From the NCBI GenBank assembly GCA_013146195.2, contig CM028379.1, positions 87,168,617 to 87,232,616 of the forward strand: 64,000 nucleotides of DNA, read 5' to 3'. Positions 34,503 to 46,504 of the stretch are shown here, one piece after another. Source of the stretch: Codonopsis lanceolata (taxonomy: Eukaryota; Streptophyta; Magnoliopsida; Asterales; Campanulaceae). The notes under the pieces were generated by a model. It had not been told where the DNA came from. It saw nothing but the letters and a program-made list of their open reading frames with translations, and ran no database searches. The position numbers and the translations under genes were made by a program. Each line of letters opens with the position of its first letter. Position 1 is the first letter of the stretch.

Positions 34503-36423
34503 TGTTGGTCCACAATTATGTTTAAATAGGCTAGAGGATGGGGTGAATAGTCTATGATACCAATTTAAAAACTTTTCTTCTAGATTCATTTAAAGCATAG
34601 ATGTAATGTCATCGGTAGTTTAACGTATTGAGCATGTCTGCTGCTAGAGGCTAACGGCAGACTTGCTCTAAGCAGAAGTTTCAACTCTGCCGGTAAACTG
34701 CCAGTTAAATCGAAAGTCTGTTTGAAAGAGTTTAAGCAGTGGAAATAGAGAGGCTTTAGATTTAAAGAAGTATTAAGTGGTTATACACGAATATATGATT
34801 AGAACAACAACATACTTAATACATCTTCAAATGCAGATTCAATGAGATCAATTAAAGAATATTTTTTTTCTAAAGATAAATCAATTTATAAAAGCTCATA
34901 GAGAGGTAAAGACTGAAAGATAAATTATTTGAAAGAACATCTGAATTTATTCAAAGATAAATTACAGATTACATCAGCCTATATACTCTATGTAAAGTTT
35001 CTGTCCTCGTCCTTTCAAGCCTTAATTTTTACTTAATTATTCATAGATGAATCCTTAAACAAAGAGGGCAATAGAAGACCAGAACGAGAAACTAATATGA
35101 GAAGAGAATTTTCAAGGTCGTTCAGAGCACTCGGACCGTCCATGATGAGTGATTATTGCACAATCGACAGCATTTGTATAAGAATACAAATCTGAAGATA
35201 TGAATGCAATATCTACAGACGACTCTTCATCTTCTTTGGGCATAATCTAAAATCAATCTTCAGATTGATCCAAGAGCTTGACCTTTAACTTTTGGAATGG
35301 AGTTCTGAAGCTTGGCTAAAGGCTGAGTTCTTCGAAAAAGGGTGAAGAACTCAAATCAAGAACTGGGTTATTGACCAAGACGTTGATCTCTGTCTTTTGA
35401 AGTTTCTGATCTATCTCTCTCTTCTTCTCCAAGCTTTTCTTCCTAGCAATCCACTAAGAGTGTTTTGTTAAGGTCTGGATAGATTTACTGCGACCTTCTA
35501 TCGAGATCGGAGATGCGTTGTTGAGGACGATCTCGTTGTAGATCTCTTTATTTCTTTGAAGCTCTTGTAGGAGTCTTTGTATTCGACTTCGCTCTCTGTG
35601 TCTCTCTGGGTGGAGAAGAGAAAGAATTTCTTATATAGACTGGAGTCAATGTGATCATTAAGAGATGAAGATTGATGTTTCTATCAGTTTAGAGATATGG
35701 TTGTTGAAGTCTATCGGATAGAGATTTTTGTCCACAAGATCTTTGACTATTAGAAAAGATTTTTGTCCTATGGATCTTGGAACTGTTGCCTGTCAGACTA
35801 TATTGATAAATATCTGAAAAGTAAGTCTAATGTCTGATGCACTATCAGGTAGTCTGTTCAATAAAGTGGATTCTTTTGACTTTATCAGACCACATGAGTG
35901 AGAGAAAGTCTTGTAGCTTTAACTATGTCAGGCTTTATGAAGCTTAGACAAATTCGTCTTGATTTGAACTACTTTAGTCTTTTCTCTGTAGCACGTGCAG
36001 AATCAGGTCTGCCGGTGGGATGTTCGGACTAGAGGCGCAAGTCTTCTGTTTCAAGAGAACTGATGTCTGCTGGTGAGAACAATCGAATTGTAGCATGTCT
36101 GCCGGTGATGAGTCTTCAAGATGTTCTGATCTTCTTATGACAAGTCTGCTGGTGACGAGTCTGCTGAAGACTTTTGACACTACCGCAGGTTTGACAGTGC
36201 TTAGTGCATATGAGGTGTTATCTGTTTGATCATCATGTAGGAAGGTAGGACTCGATCAGGCCGCACCTAATCTAAGACCTATGTTATGCCACACGAGTTG
36301 CCACACTAACCAGTATGCAATCTTTTAGCCACTAGTGATGACTCACTGTGATGGGAACAAGCAAATCAACATATATAGAATATGCTAGGTTATAAGTAAA
36401 TTATCAAGAAGCATATTCCAACA
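34503..36423 (-). mobile_element. LTR of a copia-like element (3' LTR, minus orientation)
   Basis: This 1921-bp block starts TGTTGGTCCAC and ends ATTCCAACA. Its ends, a GGCTAGAGGATGGGGTGAATAG word and GTTGCCACACTAACCAGTA near 36300 match the LTR at 2416-3673, so it is a related family. On the minus strand a TATA box CTATATAAG lies at about 35632-35640 with a CT-rich leader. On its right (upstream on the minus strand) is a purine tract, GGTGGAGAT on the minus strand, immediately before the LTR. This marks it as the 3' LTR of an element extending right. GTCTGCYGGTG words recur at 36005-36160. Confidence 0.65.
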
Positions 36424-37204
36424 ATCTCCACCTATTTGCTTGGAACCATTACAAGATGACATATACAAAGCACTGAAGCATTTATCAAGACATAGTAATA
36501 ACATGCCCACAATGAATAATCATTTTATCTCAAGACATGTCCTATGTTGATAATTACAGGAGCGACGACATTTTGTATAGTCTACTATTGCTATTACAGA
36601 CTCGATAAATCAAAGTACTGAACATGTAAAACAATAGTAAAAATAATTTAGATCACTTAGAGTATTTGAAAGATGTTTGAACAGGATCTAAAAGGTTTTT
36701 AGGGTTCTTACTTGCACATAGATTGTTATATGTTAAAAAGAATGTTTTGGCAAGCAAGAGTAGCAAATCCTTAAGTAAGCATATGTTATTGAAAGTTTTT
36801 CAATAAGGATTACTCATGATACCATTTGAAAAATTTTATGGTTCTGTTGAAAATGAGGATCTCTGTTGAAGGAACGATTCAATAGAAAATTTTTGTTTCG
36901 AGCATATTTTTCAACAAAAGTGTCATAGAGGCTGAGCGTGATTCACAAAGAATCAGCTTATGGGTGAATTTTTCACATTATGTGTGTCTTCCTTTGGGTC
37001 TTTACCCTTGTTTTAGCTTATAAACATCTTTAGTTCATGAACTCTCCTCCTAAGAAGATGCATTCTTCTATGTCTTTAGACAGTTATGGATATTTTATAG
37101 ATCTCCTTCTGAACTAAAGGTTCTCCTCCTCTCATCATTCCTCCTCTTTAAATAATGACTTCAGATATGTCATAACACTTCTCCTCCTTAATGGTTTCAA
37201 GCAT
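36424..37204 (-). other. Retroelement internal region with serial purine-rich tracts
   Basis: Non-coding. On the minus strand the words GGAGGAGAAG, AGAGGAGGAATG, GAGGAGGAGAAC and TAGGAGGAGAG occur within about 150 bp (37035-37185). They resemble the polypurine tract next to the LTR and may be duplicated plus-strand primers. The region is interrupted after 37204 by a LINE and resumes at 42894. Confidence 0.5.
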
Positions 37205-37312
37205 GTGGTGTTTTGGATTGTAATAAGAAGATCCTCACACACTAACTCACACACTACAGGTGCGATCTTAACTTGCGGCTAGGGTTTGCGGCTAGGAATT
37301 CTTTACTGCATG

Positions 37313-38420
37313 GCCGACAGGCACCCCCCTCCACCCTCCCGACCCTACACCATCTCCGAAATCTTTTGCAGATGTTCTTAACTCCTCTCCATGTCCTTCC
37401 TTTAATCTGATCCCTCCTTCCTCCTATAAAGGAGAGCCTTCTCTCAAGCTATCTTCTGATATCATTGAGGCTCTTGCCAAACCGTTTCAACATGCACTGA
37501 TCGGAAAGTTTTCCCACGGACGGCCATCAATGGAATCCATTCGTAAACTATTTCAAACCTTTGGCCTCAAATCGGCCTTTTCTGTCGGGCATCTCGATGC
37601 GAAGCATATATTCATTCGGGTTCATAGTAATGAAGACTACCAACGGCTATGGATTAAAGACCATTGGTACCTTGGGCGCTTTCTATGCGTGTATTCAAAT
37701 GGTCGCCTAACTTCCGACCGTGATATTGAGAGCCCCATAGTCCCGCTTGGATCGCCTACCCGGACTTCCTATACATCTGTGCTTCACAAGACCGCACTCT
37801 TCTCTATTGCTTCTTTGTTTAGCGGACCTCTCATGTTAGATCACCCCACTACCAACCTAACACGGCCTAGCGTTGCTAGGATTTGTGTCGAGATCGACCT
37901 CACCAAACCTGCTCCTAAAGCGAGTTTGGATTGATCATGACAATCCTACTGAGAGCTTTTAGCAAGCCCTCGAGGCGGAAAACATCCTCTATTGTTCTCA
38001 CTTGTTTCCGCCAAGGCCATTCTCAATTAGGATGCAAAATAAAACATGGTACTACTTCGGTGAATCTAAGTTTACGCCCTCACCTCCGCCTCCACGGCTA
38101 CTAGATGGACACCTAAAAACCTTCTACTTCCATGGGTGTAAAGCCCTCATCCGATCCGGATTTAAATCCATCCAATGATCCCATTCCACGCCTGTGCCCT
38201 TCAAATTCCATTTGACATCTAACCCTCATCCTATTGATAATGAAGATGCTTCCCAAAGAAGAAGTTATGGACTCCCCTAAATCCACGATAATGCCGTTGC
38301 TCAAACTACTCATGCTTCCAAAACTCAGCCCCGATTGTTATGGATAACTCCAATGTTGGAGGCGTGGAAGACCCCCGACCCTATAATGGAAGCGAGAATG
38401 AAAAGATCCGCACCTAATCA
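37313..38420 (+). pseudogene. LINE ORF1 (DUF4283 type), decayed
   Basis: An ATG at about 37311 begins MADRHPPPPSRPYT but soon shifts frame. The frame 37530-37934 gives MESIRKLFQTFGLKS, HIFIRVHSNEDYQRLWI and YLGRFLCVYS, the DUF4283 fold. It continues past a gap with SVARICVEIDLTKPAP. A frameshift at about 37930 leads to IDHDNPTESF and a damaged zinc-knuckle region in which only one Cys is clear. The remainder to about 38420 is a broken disordered tail. Confidence 0.75.
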
Positions 38421-38663
38421 CGATGGCATTAACTCAACTACGTAAAATGAGACCACAGCGATATTGTCCCCGAATCGCTTTATCGCTTTACAAACAAACA
38501 GTGGAAGAAGAAGATTCAAGGGAGGATAATGTTACTCTAGCAGCTTTATTTGGAAAACATGGTTGGAAAATCCAAGAATTCGACAACTCTCAAGGCTCAT
38601 GGCCAAGGTATGTGTGCTCCAAACGACATGCAAAGTCCTCCAAAGCAACCTCACGATCGATCA

Positions 38664-39365
38664 TGACGATTAAGACTTTATTTTGGAATTTACGGGGTGT
38701 TGGGAATGATTCCACCACTTCGCTTGAAGAAACTCATCAAGTTGCATCGTATTTCCTTTCTCTCAATATGTGAACCGAAGCAAGATAAGTCCCAATTACC
38801 TTTTATTGCTCATAAATTAAAGTTTCGTTACTTCTTCTCTAATTCCGCCAATACTATATGGATCTTGGCTAAGTCTTCCTTTCAGTGTCAAGAGATTTCG
38901 GAATCCGAGCAGCATTATACTATTCGGCTTAGTCATTATTCCTGGGCAGAAAATGTATATTTATCCTCAGTTCATGCTAAATGCACCAATAATGAGCGGC
39001 AAACTCTATGGGCGGATCTTATTGATATGGGGCTGGAAATTAACTCTTCTCCATGGCTCGTTTTAGGAGATTTTAATATTATTCTCGAAGCGATGAAAAC
39101 TCGGAGGTCTGGCTGGGATAGGCGGGGAGCTCTTGAATTTAAATCGTGTCTTAATGCGGCCGGATTATCAGACTTGGGTTTTATTGGCAGCCAATACACT
39201 TGGAGTAATAACCGTGATGGTCACGCTACCATTTATGAGCGCTTAGATCGGGCAGTTTGTAACACTAAGTGGCTTTCTACTTTTGCTTCGACTTCGGTAG
39301 AACACCTTAACCGAACATGTTCGGATCATACCCCTCTTCTTCTCTCCATCAATCTGAATTTGAGG
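38664..39365 (+). pseudogene. LINE ORF2 endonuclease domain
   Basis: ORF2 starts at about 38664 with MTIKTLFWNLRGVGNDST, then shifts by one base into the 462-codon frame 38697-40085. That frame contains SICEPKQDKS (catalytic Glu), SSVHAKCTNNER, WLVLGDFNIILEAM, LSDLGFIGSQYTWSNN, ERLDRAVCN and TCSDHTPLLLSI. These are the ordered motifs of plant L1 APE endonucleases. Apart from the initial frameshift the domain looks intact. Confidence 0.88.
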
Positions 39366-39659
39366 CAGAACCCCGCTCACTTTCGATTCCTGAATGTATG
39401 GGCAGATCATCATTCCTTTCAGGAAACAGTTCAGAAGGCTTGGGAGACCCGTTTTAGTGGCAGGCCGATGGTGCGATTTGCTCAAAAACTAAAAGCGGTG
39501 AGATTATCCTTAAAGGCTTGGAACAAGAATGTCTTTGGAAACATATTTCAAGCTGTCAAGCAGGCTGAAGATGAGGTTTTGGCCAAGGAATTAGCTTATG
39601 AACTTTCGAACTCGCCCACCAACCGGGCTGAGCTCCATCTAGCTCAAGCTAAGTTAAAG

Positions 39660-41100
39660 CATTCCTTAAAAGTAGAAGAAGATTATTGGCGTCAAAAGTC
39701 TTATATGCGGTGGCTTAAAGATGGAGATGGCAACACCAAATTATTTCACGCCTCTGTGAAGCATACCCGCAACAAATTATTTATCCATCGCATTTCTGAT
39801 AGGCATGGAAATTTAGCCTCCACTGAAGAAGAAATTAAGAATGCGGCTGTTGAGTTCTATAAAGAGCAATTAACCTCTTGCACATGCTTTCCCTCCAGCT
39901 CTTTAGAGATTATTCCTTCTCTTGTATCTGACGCTCAAAATGCTAGTATTTCTACCCCTCCTACAGTCGAGGAAATTAAAAACACTGTTTTTTCCTTTGT
40001 GGGGATAGTGCCGCAGGCCCGGATGGCTTTAATGGCAAATTCTATACTGCTTGCTGGGACATTATTGCGGAGGATTTCTGCCTAGCTATTTCAGAATTTT
40101 TTGCGGGATTTGATATGCCTAAGTCGTGGACCAGTACTCTTCTTATTACAATCCCCAAAACTAATCAGATTAAGTCTTTTATGGACCTTCGCCCAATCAG
40201 CTTATGCAACTTTTGTAATAAGGTGGTATCCAAACTTCTGGCTCGCTAGACTTGCTAGTATTTTACCTTCCATTATTTCTGACAATCGAGTGCTTTTACG
40301 AAGGGAAGGATGATACAGGACAACTTGCTTTTAGCTCATGAACTCACCCATCAGCTGCAGAAGAAAGTGAATGGATCTAATGTTATCATCAAATTAGATA
40401 TGGCAAAGGCTTTCGACAGAGTCTCCTGGTATTTTTTAATCCAAGTTCTTCGGAAATTTGGATTCGGAGAATTTTTTATTGATATGATATGGCGAATCAT
40501 ATCAAACAATCATTCTCTGTTCGTTAATGGCTCATCAGTTGGTTTTTTCCCTCCACCCGCGGTTTGCGTCAAGGGGATCCTTTATCTCCCAGTCTGTTTA
40601 TTATTGCGGCGGAAGTTCTTAGTCGGGGCTTAAACAAACTTCAGCATGATCATCCGAGCTTTGCCTTTTCCTCCTCAAGTGGCTGTCCCATTATTTCCCA
40701 TCTAGCATTCGCGGATGATGTCGTTATCTTTTGCAATGGTAATCGACACTCTTTAGCTTATCATCGTAGATTGCTTGAATCCTATGAGGCTGTTTCGGGT
40801 CAATCTATTAACAAAGGTAAAAGCTGCTTCATGGTCTCGTCATACTTCGAAGCTAGGGTGGCTTCCATAAAAAGACAGGTGGGTTTTAATCGCAAACTTA
40901 TGCCGTTACATATCTGGCCGCTCTTTGAAGGAAGGAAAACCAAGAGTCTTTTGATCCGCTCATTATCAAACTTCAGTCCAAAATAAACTGTTGGACGGGG
41001 CTTTTCTCTCTCAAGCCGTAAAATCACGCCATCAATTCGGTTTTGCAATCTATAGTAATGTACCAAATTGCGGTTTTGGATCCTCCAATAGCTGTCATTA
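39660..41100 (+). pseudogene. LINE ORF2 reverse transcriptase domain
   Basis: SYMRWLKDGDGNTKLFHAS (from about 39700) leads into the RT. A frameshift near 40010 breaks AGPDGFNGKFYTACWDI, and others separate frames 40101-40313, 40310-40633 and 40564-40986. Motifs are LRPISLCN, MIQDNLLLAHEL, IIKLDMAKAFDRVSW (catalytic Asp), RQGDPLSPSLFII and the FADD variant of the YxDD box at about 40708-40719. SGQSINKGKS follows. The connection domain beyond 41000 is heavily decayed. Confidence 0.88.
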
Positions 41101-42069
41101 AAAATATTCAGCGGCTCTTTGCTAATTTCTTTTGGGGTTCTGTTGATTCCAAGTGAAAGCCCATTGGGTAGCTTGGGATAAATGTTGTCACGACAGCGGA
41201 AGGGGCCTTGGTATCGATCGTTTCAGATGTTATTGGTGCCTACTCTATTCAAATTTGGTGGCGGTTTAGATCTTCCAACACCTCTGGAGTCAATTCTTAG
41301 CAGCCAAATACTGCTCAAACTCTCATCCCTCTATAGCATCCAATAATGGGTCCTCTATCTGGCGTAGAATATGTTCGGTTCGGGACATTTCGAACAAAGA
41401 TATTAAATGGGTTATTGGATACGGCAACTGCCGATGTGGTTTGATGATTGGATGCCTATTTATTCTCCCAAGCCTATGCTCAAAGAACATTGTTCAAGTT
41501 AAAGATGCTTTCAGCTCGACTCTAGCTTGTCTTCACCGCAATTGCAGAAATTGGTCCAATGCTGCGCGCCATCTCGGCTCATGAAATCTTTCTTTCTCCC
41601 CACTGATGTTGCTTGCTGGTGTCTAACCAACAAAGGTAACTTCTCGCTTTTCCTCGGCCTGGCTCACCCGCCACCCGCCAAAAATGGCCTGTCTCTTTTT
41701 CCAATCAGTTTATATGGCGAAATACATCCCCAAAAAGCTCAACATTTTTCTGCGTGGCGTTTATGGGGGCAAAATTACCGCCGATGAAAGTATCATTAAA
41801 AAGGAGTCCATCTAGCTTCCAGGTGTTCTTGTTGTCTCATTGGTCATGTTGAATCCTATTCCCATGTTTTCATTAACGCCCCATGGCGACTTATTTATGG
41901 GATTTCTTTAATGGGCTCGGCGGTATTCGATCTCGCTATTCTTCAATTCATCGATCTGCATGCAGCTTGGTGGCTTAGGAAGAATATTTCTTTTTTGAAT
42001 TCTTTAACTCCAGCCTTCATTTTGTGGGAATTATGGAAGAACCGAACTCATGTTTGAAGAACGGAATTC

Positions 42070-42715
42070 GTGCCCCCATGGCTCCTTGTTGACAAAGTAA
42101 AGTCATCTATCATTCTTTCGCTTAAGAATGCCGGGCTGTCCCCGATAGCGGTGGCTCATGGGATTTTATCTTTTCTACGCCTTGGTCGAGCTTCTCTAAA
42201 GACCATCCGATCTCTATGTTGGATCAAACCTTCTCCGGGTATGTTTAAGCTTAATTGTGATGGTGCTAGTAGAGGCAATCCAGGTCCAGGATCTGGTGGA
42301 GGCATTATAAGGAATAGTTCGGGTGACATGTTATTGGCTTTTTCTCGATTTTTATGGCCATTGTAGCAGATTCAAGCAGAATGTAAAGCCTTGCTTTCGG
42401 CCCGCTGGCTCGGCCTCAAAGGTTGGTCTCATTCGATTGTCGAAATAGACTCCAAGAGTATTGTTGATAGTATTAATGGAGATGGGTACATATCCGGTCT
42501 TGCACTTATTTTATTCGCTCCATTAAACAAATTATCCGGATTTGGGGATAGAGATTATTCATTCTTATCGGGAGGCTAATGTTGTAGCCGATTCTTTGGC
42601 TAATTATGGCGACCGAGCGAGACTTTATTTTTGAAAGTACCAGTGATCTTCCTCCTCAAATTCGAGGTCTTATTGCTCTTGATAAGATAGGCACTGCTTA
42701 TGTTCGAATTTCTTA
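42070..42715 (+). pseudogene. LINE RNase H domain (RVT_3)
   Basis: GMFKLNCDGASRGNPGPGSG (about 42240) carries the first catalytic Asp. After a stop at 42364, QAECKALLSARWLGL carries the Glu and VEIDSKSIVDSIN the second Asp. HSYREANVVADSLANYG lies in another frame near 42565-42610. This is the C-terminal domain of the LINE at 37205-42880. Confidence 0.88.
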
Positions 42716-42893
42716 ATTCTTGTGTTTTTTTATCTGTAAGTTTCCTTTTTCGAGGCAAGGCTCCTCCGTCCTCCCATTTATAAGGGCCAGTTGGTTGTCC
42801 TCCTCAAGTCTGTATTTTCTCTAATTAATAAAATCTAGCAGGTTCCGTCCCTGCTTTCCAAAAAAAAAAAAAAAAAAAAATGGTTTCAAGCAT

Positions 42894-43123
42894 AAACATG
42901 AGATATCGAGGAAGAATAGAAAGAGAAAGAATAGAAGAGAAAAATAGTAGACAAAGAAGATGTTTAATAAATTTTGAGAAATGAAAAAGTACAAATTAAC
43001 AACCATGTAAAGCACAACCTAGTTGGAATCCCCGAAACTACCAGTACTAGAATCTAAGGTATATTCTCTATATTGATCAGAGAAGCTTCGATTGCCAAAT
43101 AACTCTCGAGTTACCAGCAGGTC
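42894..43123 (-). other. Retroelement internal region, resumed after the LINE
   Basis: This continues the sequence interrupted at 37204. It is AT-rich and non-coding, and on the minus strand it lies just 3' of the ORF ending at about 43124. Confidence 0.5.
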
Positions 43124-43868
43124 TCAAGTGATGGGAAGGCGTTCATCTTCAAGGACTGTTGAGAGAATGGTTTGAAAAGAGCAAAAAAAGTGACTGATAA
43201 TTCTAGCATACTTTCGAATGCAGAGTCCATTCGTCTGTCTTCGCATGATAGATTGGCGTATGAGAGAGAAGACGACTTCAGACTTGTTGATGGTATGAGA
43301 TTCTAAAACAACAATGATGAAGTTCCGCAGTCTTCTGGTGTCACTACCTGAGCTTGCTTCATGAAATAGAAGACATCGACTCAGAATTTCACCAACACAA
43401 TACACGTCTAAGGGATAGTTGTCAATGTCCCATGTACTGTAGTCATCCTGAGAAGTGTAGCCAGATCGTAAAAGCCATGATTCATTGAGGATCGAATCAT
43501 CGAGAGCTAGCGCTAGGTCCAATAGAAGGAAGATGGAAGACGCTAGACAGGCTCTTGGCACTGAGGACGATATCGGTACCTCGAATGCGACCAAAGAAGT
43601 GGTTACCATCTCTTGCCATTATCATCCTAGAGTAGAATTCATTAACCAACATAAGGCTGTAGAATTCTTCACGAAATGAAAAGAGTGAGACTAGTCCAAA
43701 GCTGTGGAGAAGATCGATAATCTTTCCTCCAACAGTGTTGTCGATGAGAAATTGTTCTCCTTGAATCGTATGACTAAGAATGTATGAGTGAGAACTGATT
43801 CTGGTCATGAAAGATGATTCTAGTGGAGCAAATCGACTTGTAACGCTTGAAGAAGATGAAGCGGCCAT
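43124..43868 (-). pseudogene. Retroelement ORF resembling 'putative plant transposon protein'
   Basis: An ATG at 43868 starts MAASSSSSVTSRFAPLESSF. The frame includes EFYSLMLVNEFYSRMIMARD and GTDIVLSAKSLSSVFHLPS, then after a frameshift near 43500 continues to 43124 with VYCVGEILSRCLLFHE and NFIIVVLESHTINKSEVVFSLI. The pattern (an 'EFYAN...V.VRG..I.FS...I...L.LP' block, then a helical core) resembles the PF20167-type protein found in plant LTR elements. That is my judgement by eye, not a search. It lies about 45 bp after a primer-site-like motif, where gag is expected. No Gag or zinc knuckle motif is visible. Confidence 0.45.
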
Positions 43869-43911
43869 TAGAACTTTTCTGATTATAGAAGAAATTTACT
43901 GGTAGTGAATA

Positions 43912-43919
43912 TGATACCA
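43912..43919 (-). promoter_or_regulatory. Primer-binding-site-like motif
   Basis: The minus strand reads ACTGGTATCATATTC, sharing the TGGTATCA core of the tRNA-Met site at 2401-2414, three bases from a TGTTG start at 43922. It suggests that sequence to the right is a 5' LTR and that the ORF at 43868 is the first ORF of the element. The match is shorter than the canonical site. Confidence 0.5.
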
Positions 43920-43921
43920 GT

Positions 43922-46480
43922 TGTTGATATCAGATCAAACAATTGTTGGGAATTCTCAATTAGGAAGATTTTAAAGGAAAGAATTAAAAATGTTTTTCGG
44001 AGGATATAGTGGAAGAACACACTCACCAAGAATCGTTGATTGGGTATCCATTAAAGAGCTGTAATGACAAGAATATAATGCGACGAGGTAATCATGTCAA
44101 ATCTTTTAGAATTTGAATGGCCATTCAGCTTGGAAAGACGGCGATTCATGGTTTCGATTTTAGTCATTCTTGGGAATATTTTCGATACAGATTGTGACTT
44201 AAATCGAGATATCTCAATATCTAAATATTAGATACCAATTATGGTAGAGAGTAATGGATAAAGAGAAGAAAATTTGTGTTGATATTAATGATTTTTTGAA
44301 AAATAATATGAATTTAAAATACAAACCTTTGAAGAATTGTAATATGTTTTTGAGATCCAAAAATTTTCAGAAGATGATTTACGAGGCATTCTGAATCATC
44401 TACACAATCCTCAGCAATTTCTCAAATCTTCAGAAATTTTTAGAATTTAAATCAATTTTGAAGAAGTAATTCAGAAATATATAAAATGTTTTCAAGAAAA
44501 TAGTAAGTAATTTTGTGTTCTTTGTTTCTAGAAGATAATTATACAGGGCTTTCTGAATCATCTACACAATCCTCAGCAATCTCCCAATTTTCTTTTAAAA
44601 ACTTAGAACAATTAAAAGACATTTTTGGAATTGATATCAGTTATGAAAACATTTTTGGAATTGATATTGAATTTTTGAAGTACTTGTTTATAAAACATTT
44701 TGAAAATCAATCAGTAATTCCAAAGGTTATTTTAAGTCATAGATATCTTCACAAGGGGAAGAACAACAGAGATTGAAAGATGCTGTTAAGAGATTGTGAA
44801 CTGCAGAGATGGAAGTCTGCTGTTTCAACTGATAACCTTAAAGATGTATGCAGCAGTAATGAAAGTTTGCTGATACTAATTGATAACGACGGGTAGAGAA
44901 AGATGTATAATTAAGAACATATCTGCCGATATCAATTCTTGGATATGCGTGGGTATCAATCTTTTTGAACACATAGAAGAGGATGGAAAAGAAATTGCTA
45001 TTATGCTAATTAATAAGTAATATGTTCAAGAAGGATGGAAGTCTACCGATACTGATCGTTGAAAGATAGGTGATTAGTAAACTACAGATTTAGGTATGCA
45101 CGGTTGGATTGACGATGGTGTAAAGCCACAGATTTCTTAAAAAGAAATAGTCAGCTTCTTCCTAACAGCATTAGGGGCTGATTGAAGAAAAAAGAGATGA
45201 GAGAAATAGGAGAGGGGAAAGTTCTGGCTCGGCTTGGGCTCATCTGCCACGGAGGCTGAAACAGAAGTAGTGGGAGCTGAACACTTCTTCCTTTTGGAAG
45301 CAGCAGCAGTGTCAGCAGCAACAGCAGCATCACTGCTTGAAGAAGACTTCTTCTTCTTCTTTGTTGTTGGCTCCTCCTGACTAGTAGAGTGCTTGCGTTT
45401 CGATCTATTAGAGAGAGAGAGCAGGGTCTGCAGGCGTCTGGGGCAGAAGGATTGACAGCAGACTTGCTTGAGCAGTCTTCTGAAGCAGCTTCCTTTTAAA
45501 GCTTCTTGTCTAGCTCCATTGTCATGAAGATATCCATTGTTGTGTTAGGTATGATCATTGAGGATTACTAGTGGAGCAGGGTTGAAAGCAAGAGTCAGAC
45601 GTAAAGAAGGGGAAGTGCTTGCTATTCTTGCATGTTATTTTGTAGCTTGAGGTGGCTGAGAATGGAGGTTGATCGAGAATATATTCTGCTGATACAGGAT
45701 GTGTCTTATGGGCTAAGCAGACATGGGGTTTGCTGAATAAGGATGAAACAGCAGACATTCGGTCTGTTGATACCAAGTGAATGATGAGCATTTCAGCAAT
45801 CTATTCCTTTGGGGTGCCTTGGCTTCTAGAAGGATGGACCATAGGCTTCATCAGCAAGGATTAACTGATGACTATGCTTCTTTACAATAGAATCTCAATT
45901 AAAGTGATAAGATCATCTAGAAGCAAAACGGAAGATAGCAACTATTTTAGTTAAGCCACTTGAAGGAGAAGGAGAAAGGAAGCCAGCGATGGAGCAGAGA
46001 GAGCTCATCGAAGGAGAAGGAGCTTCGACAGTGTCAAATAGGGGAGGTCGTCGAGTCTGGGTTGAGACGGGAAGAAGCTGGAGAGAAGAGAGATCAGAGG
46101 TGTTTCTGTTTTGACGAAGATGGCGAAGGCCGAAGATGGAGATGGCCGGAGCAGAAGAGGTTGTAGACGGCGAGAGCTTGGGAGTTGTGCCAGACGTTTG
46201 GAAAGAATGGAGATCGACTTAGGGTTTTCTTTTTTCTCTTTTCCTATTTTTTTCAATAAGTTTTCTAGCGAAGGGTGAAGTGAAAGAGAAGAGATCTATG
46301 GTTTTGATGGTTACTGTGTATGAACAACCATCTATAAATATAAGGTCATATTTGATATTTCAATAAAATTTTAACGAAAAAACTCACGGTAACCTTGTAA
46401 GGGGGGAATCTCACCACAAAATTTGAGATCAAGGACCAAACGAACACAGAAAAAAATAGTGGGATCAAACGTATATTTCG
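43922..46480 (-). other. Putative 5' LTR/leader with broken ORF pieces and short duplications
   Basis: This does not align by eye with the LTR at 34503, so the pairing is unproven, but both share GTCTGCYGAT words (44815-45060). TTCTGAATCATCTACACAATC occurs at 44388 and again at 44552, and TTTTTGGAATTGATAT is doubled at about 44622-44665. On the minus strand 45420-45140 is open and Lys/Ser-rich (RSKRKHSTSQEEPTTKKKKK), like a disordered nuclear protein tail. Near 46330-46345 lies a TATA-like element, TATATTTATAG on the minus strand, followed by a CT-rich leader. The function is not established. Confidence 0.35.
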
Positions 46481-46504
46481 TGGATAGTTTAGGGACCAAA
46501 AAAT

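Larger units (their letters stand above)
37205..42880 (+). mobile_element. Full-length L1-type LINE with 13-bp target duplication
   Basis: This 5.68-kb plus-strand LINE ends in about 21 As (42860-42880). It is flanked by tggtttcaagcat at 37192-37204 and 42881-42893, a perfect 13-bp duplication (14 bp if one A is counted). It has a 5' leader, ORF1, ORF2 with endonuclease, RT, zf-RVT and RNase H, and a 3' UTR near 42720-42860. All ORFs carry frameshifts or stops. It is younger than the retroelement it splits (36424-43919). Confidence 0.92.

Noticed and set aside
45960..46256. Possible host-gene first exon (Lys/Glu-rich on plus, Pro/Ser-rich on minus)
   Set aside because: The sequence is purine-biased and behaves like a CT-rich leader on the minus strand; no conserved motif in any frame.
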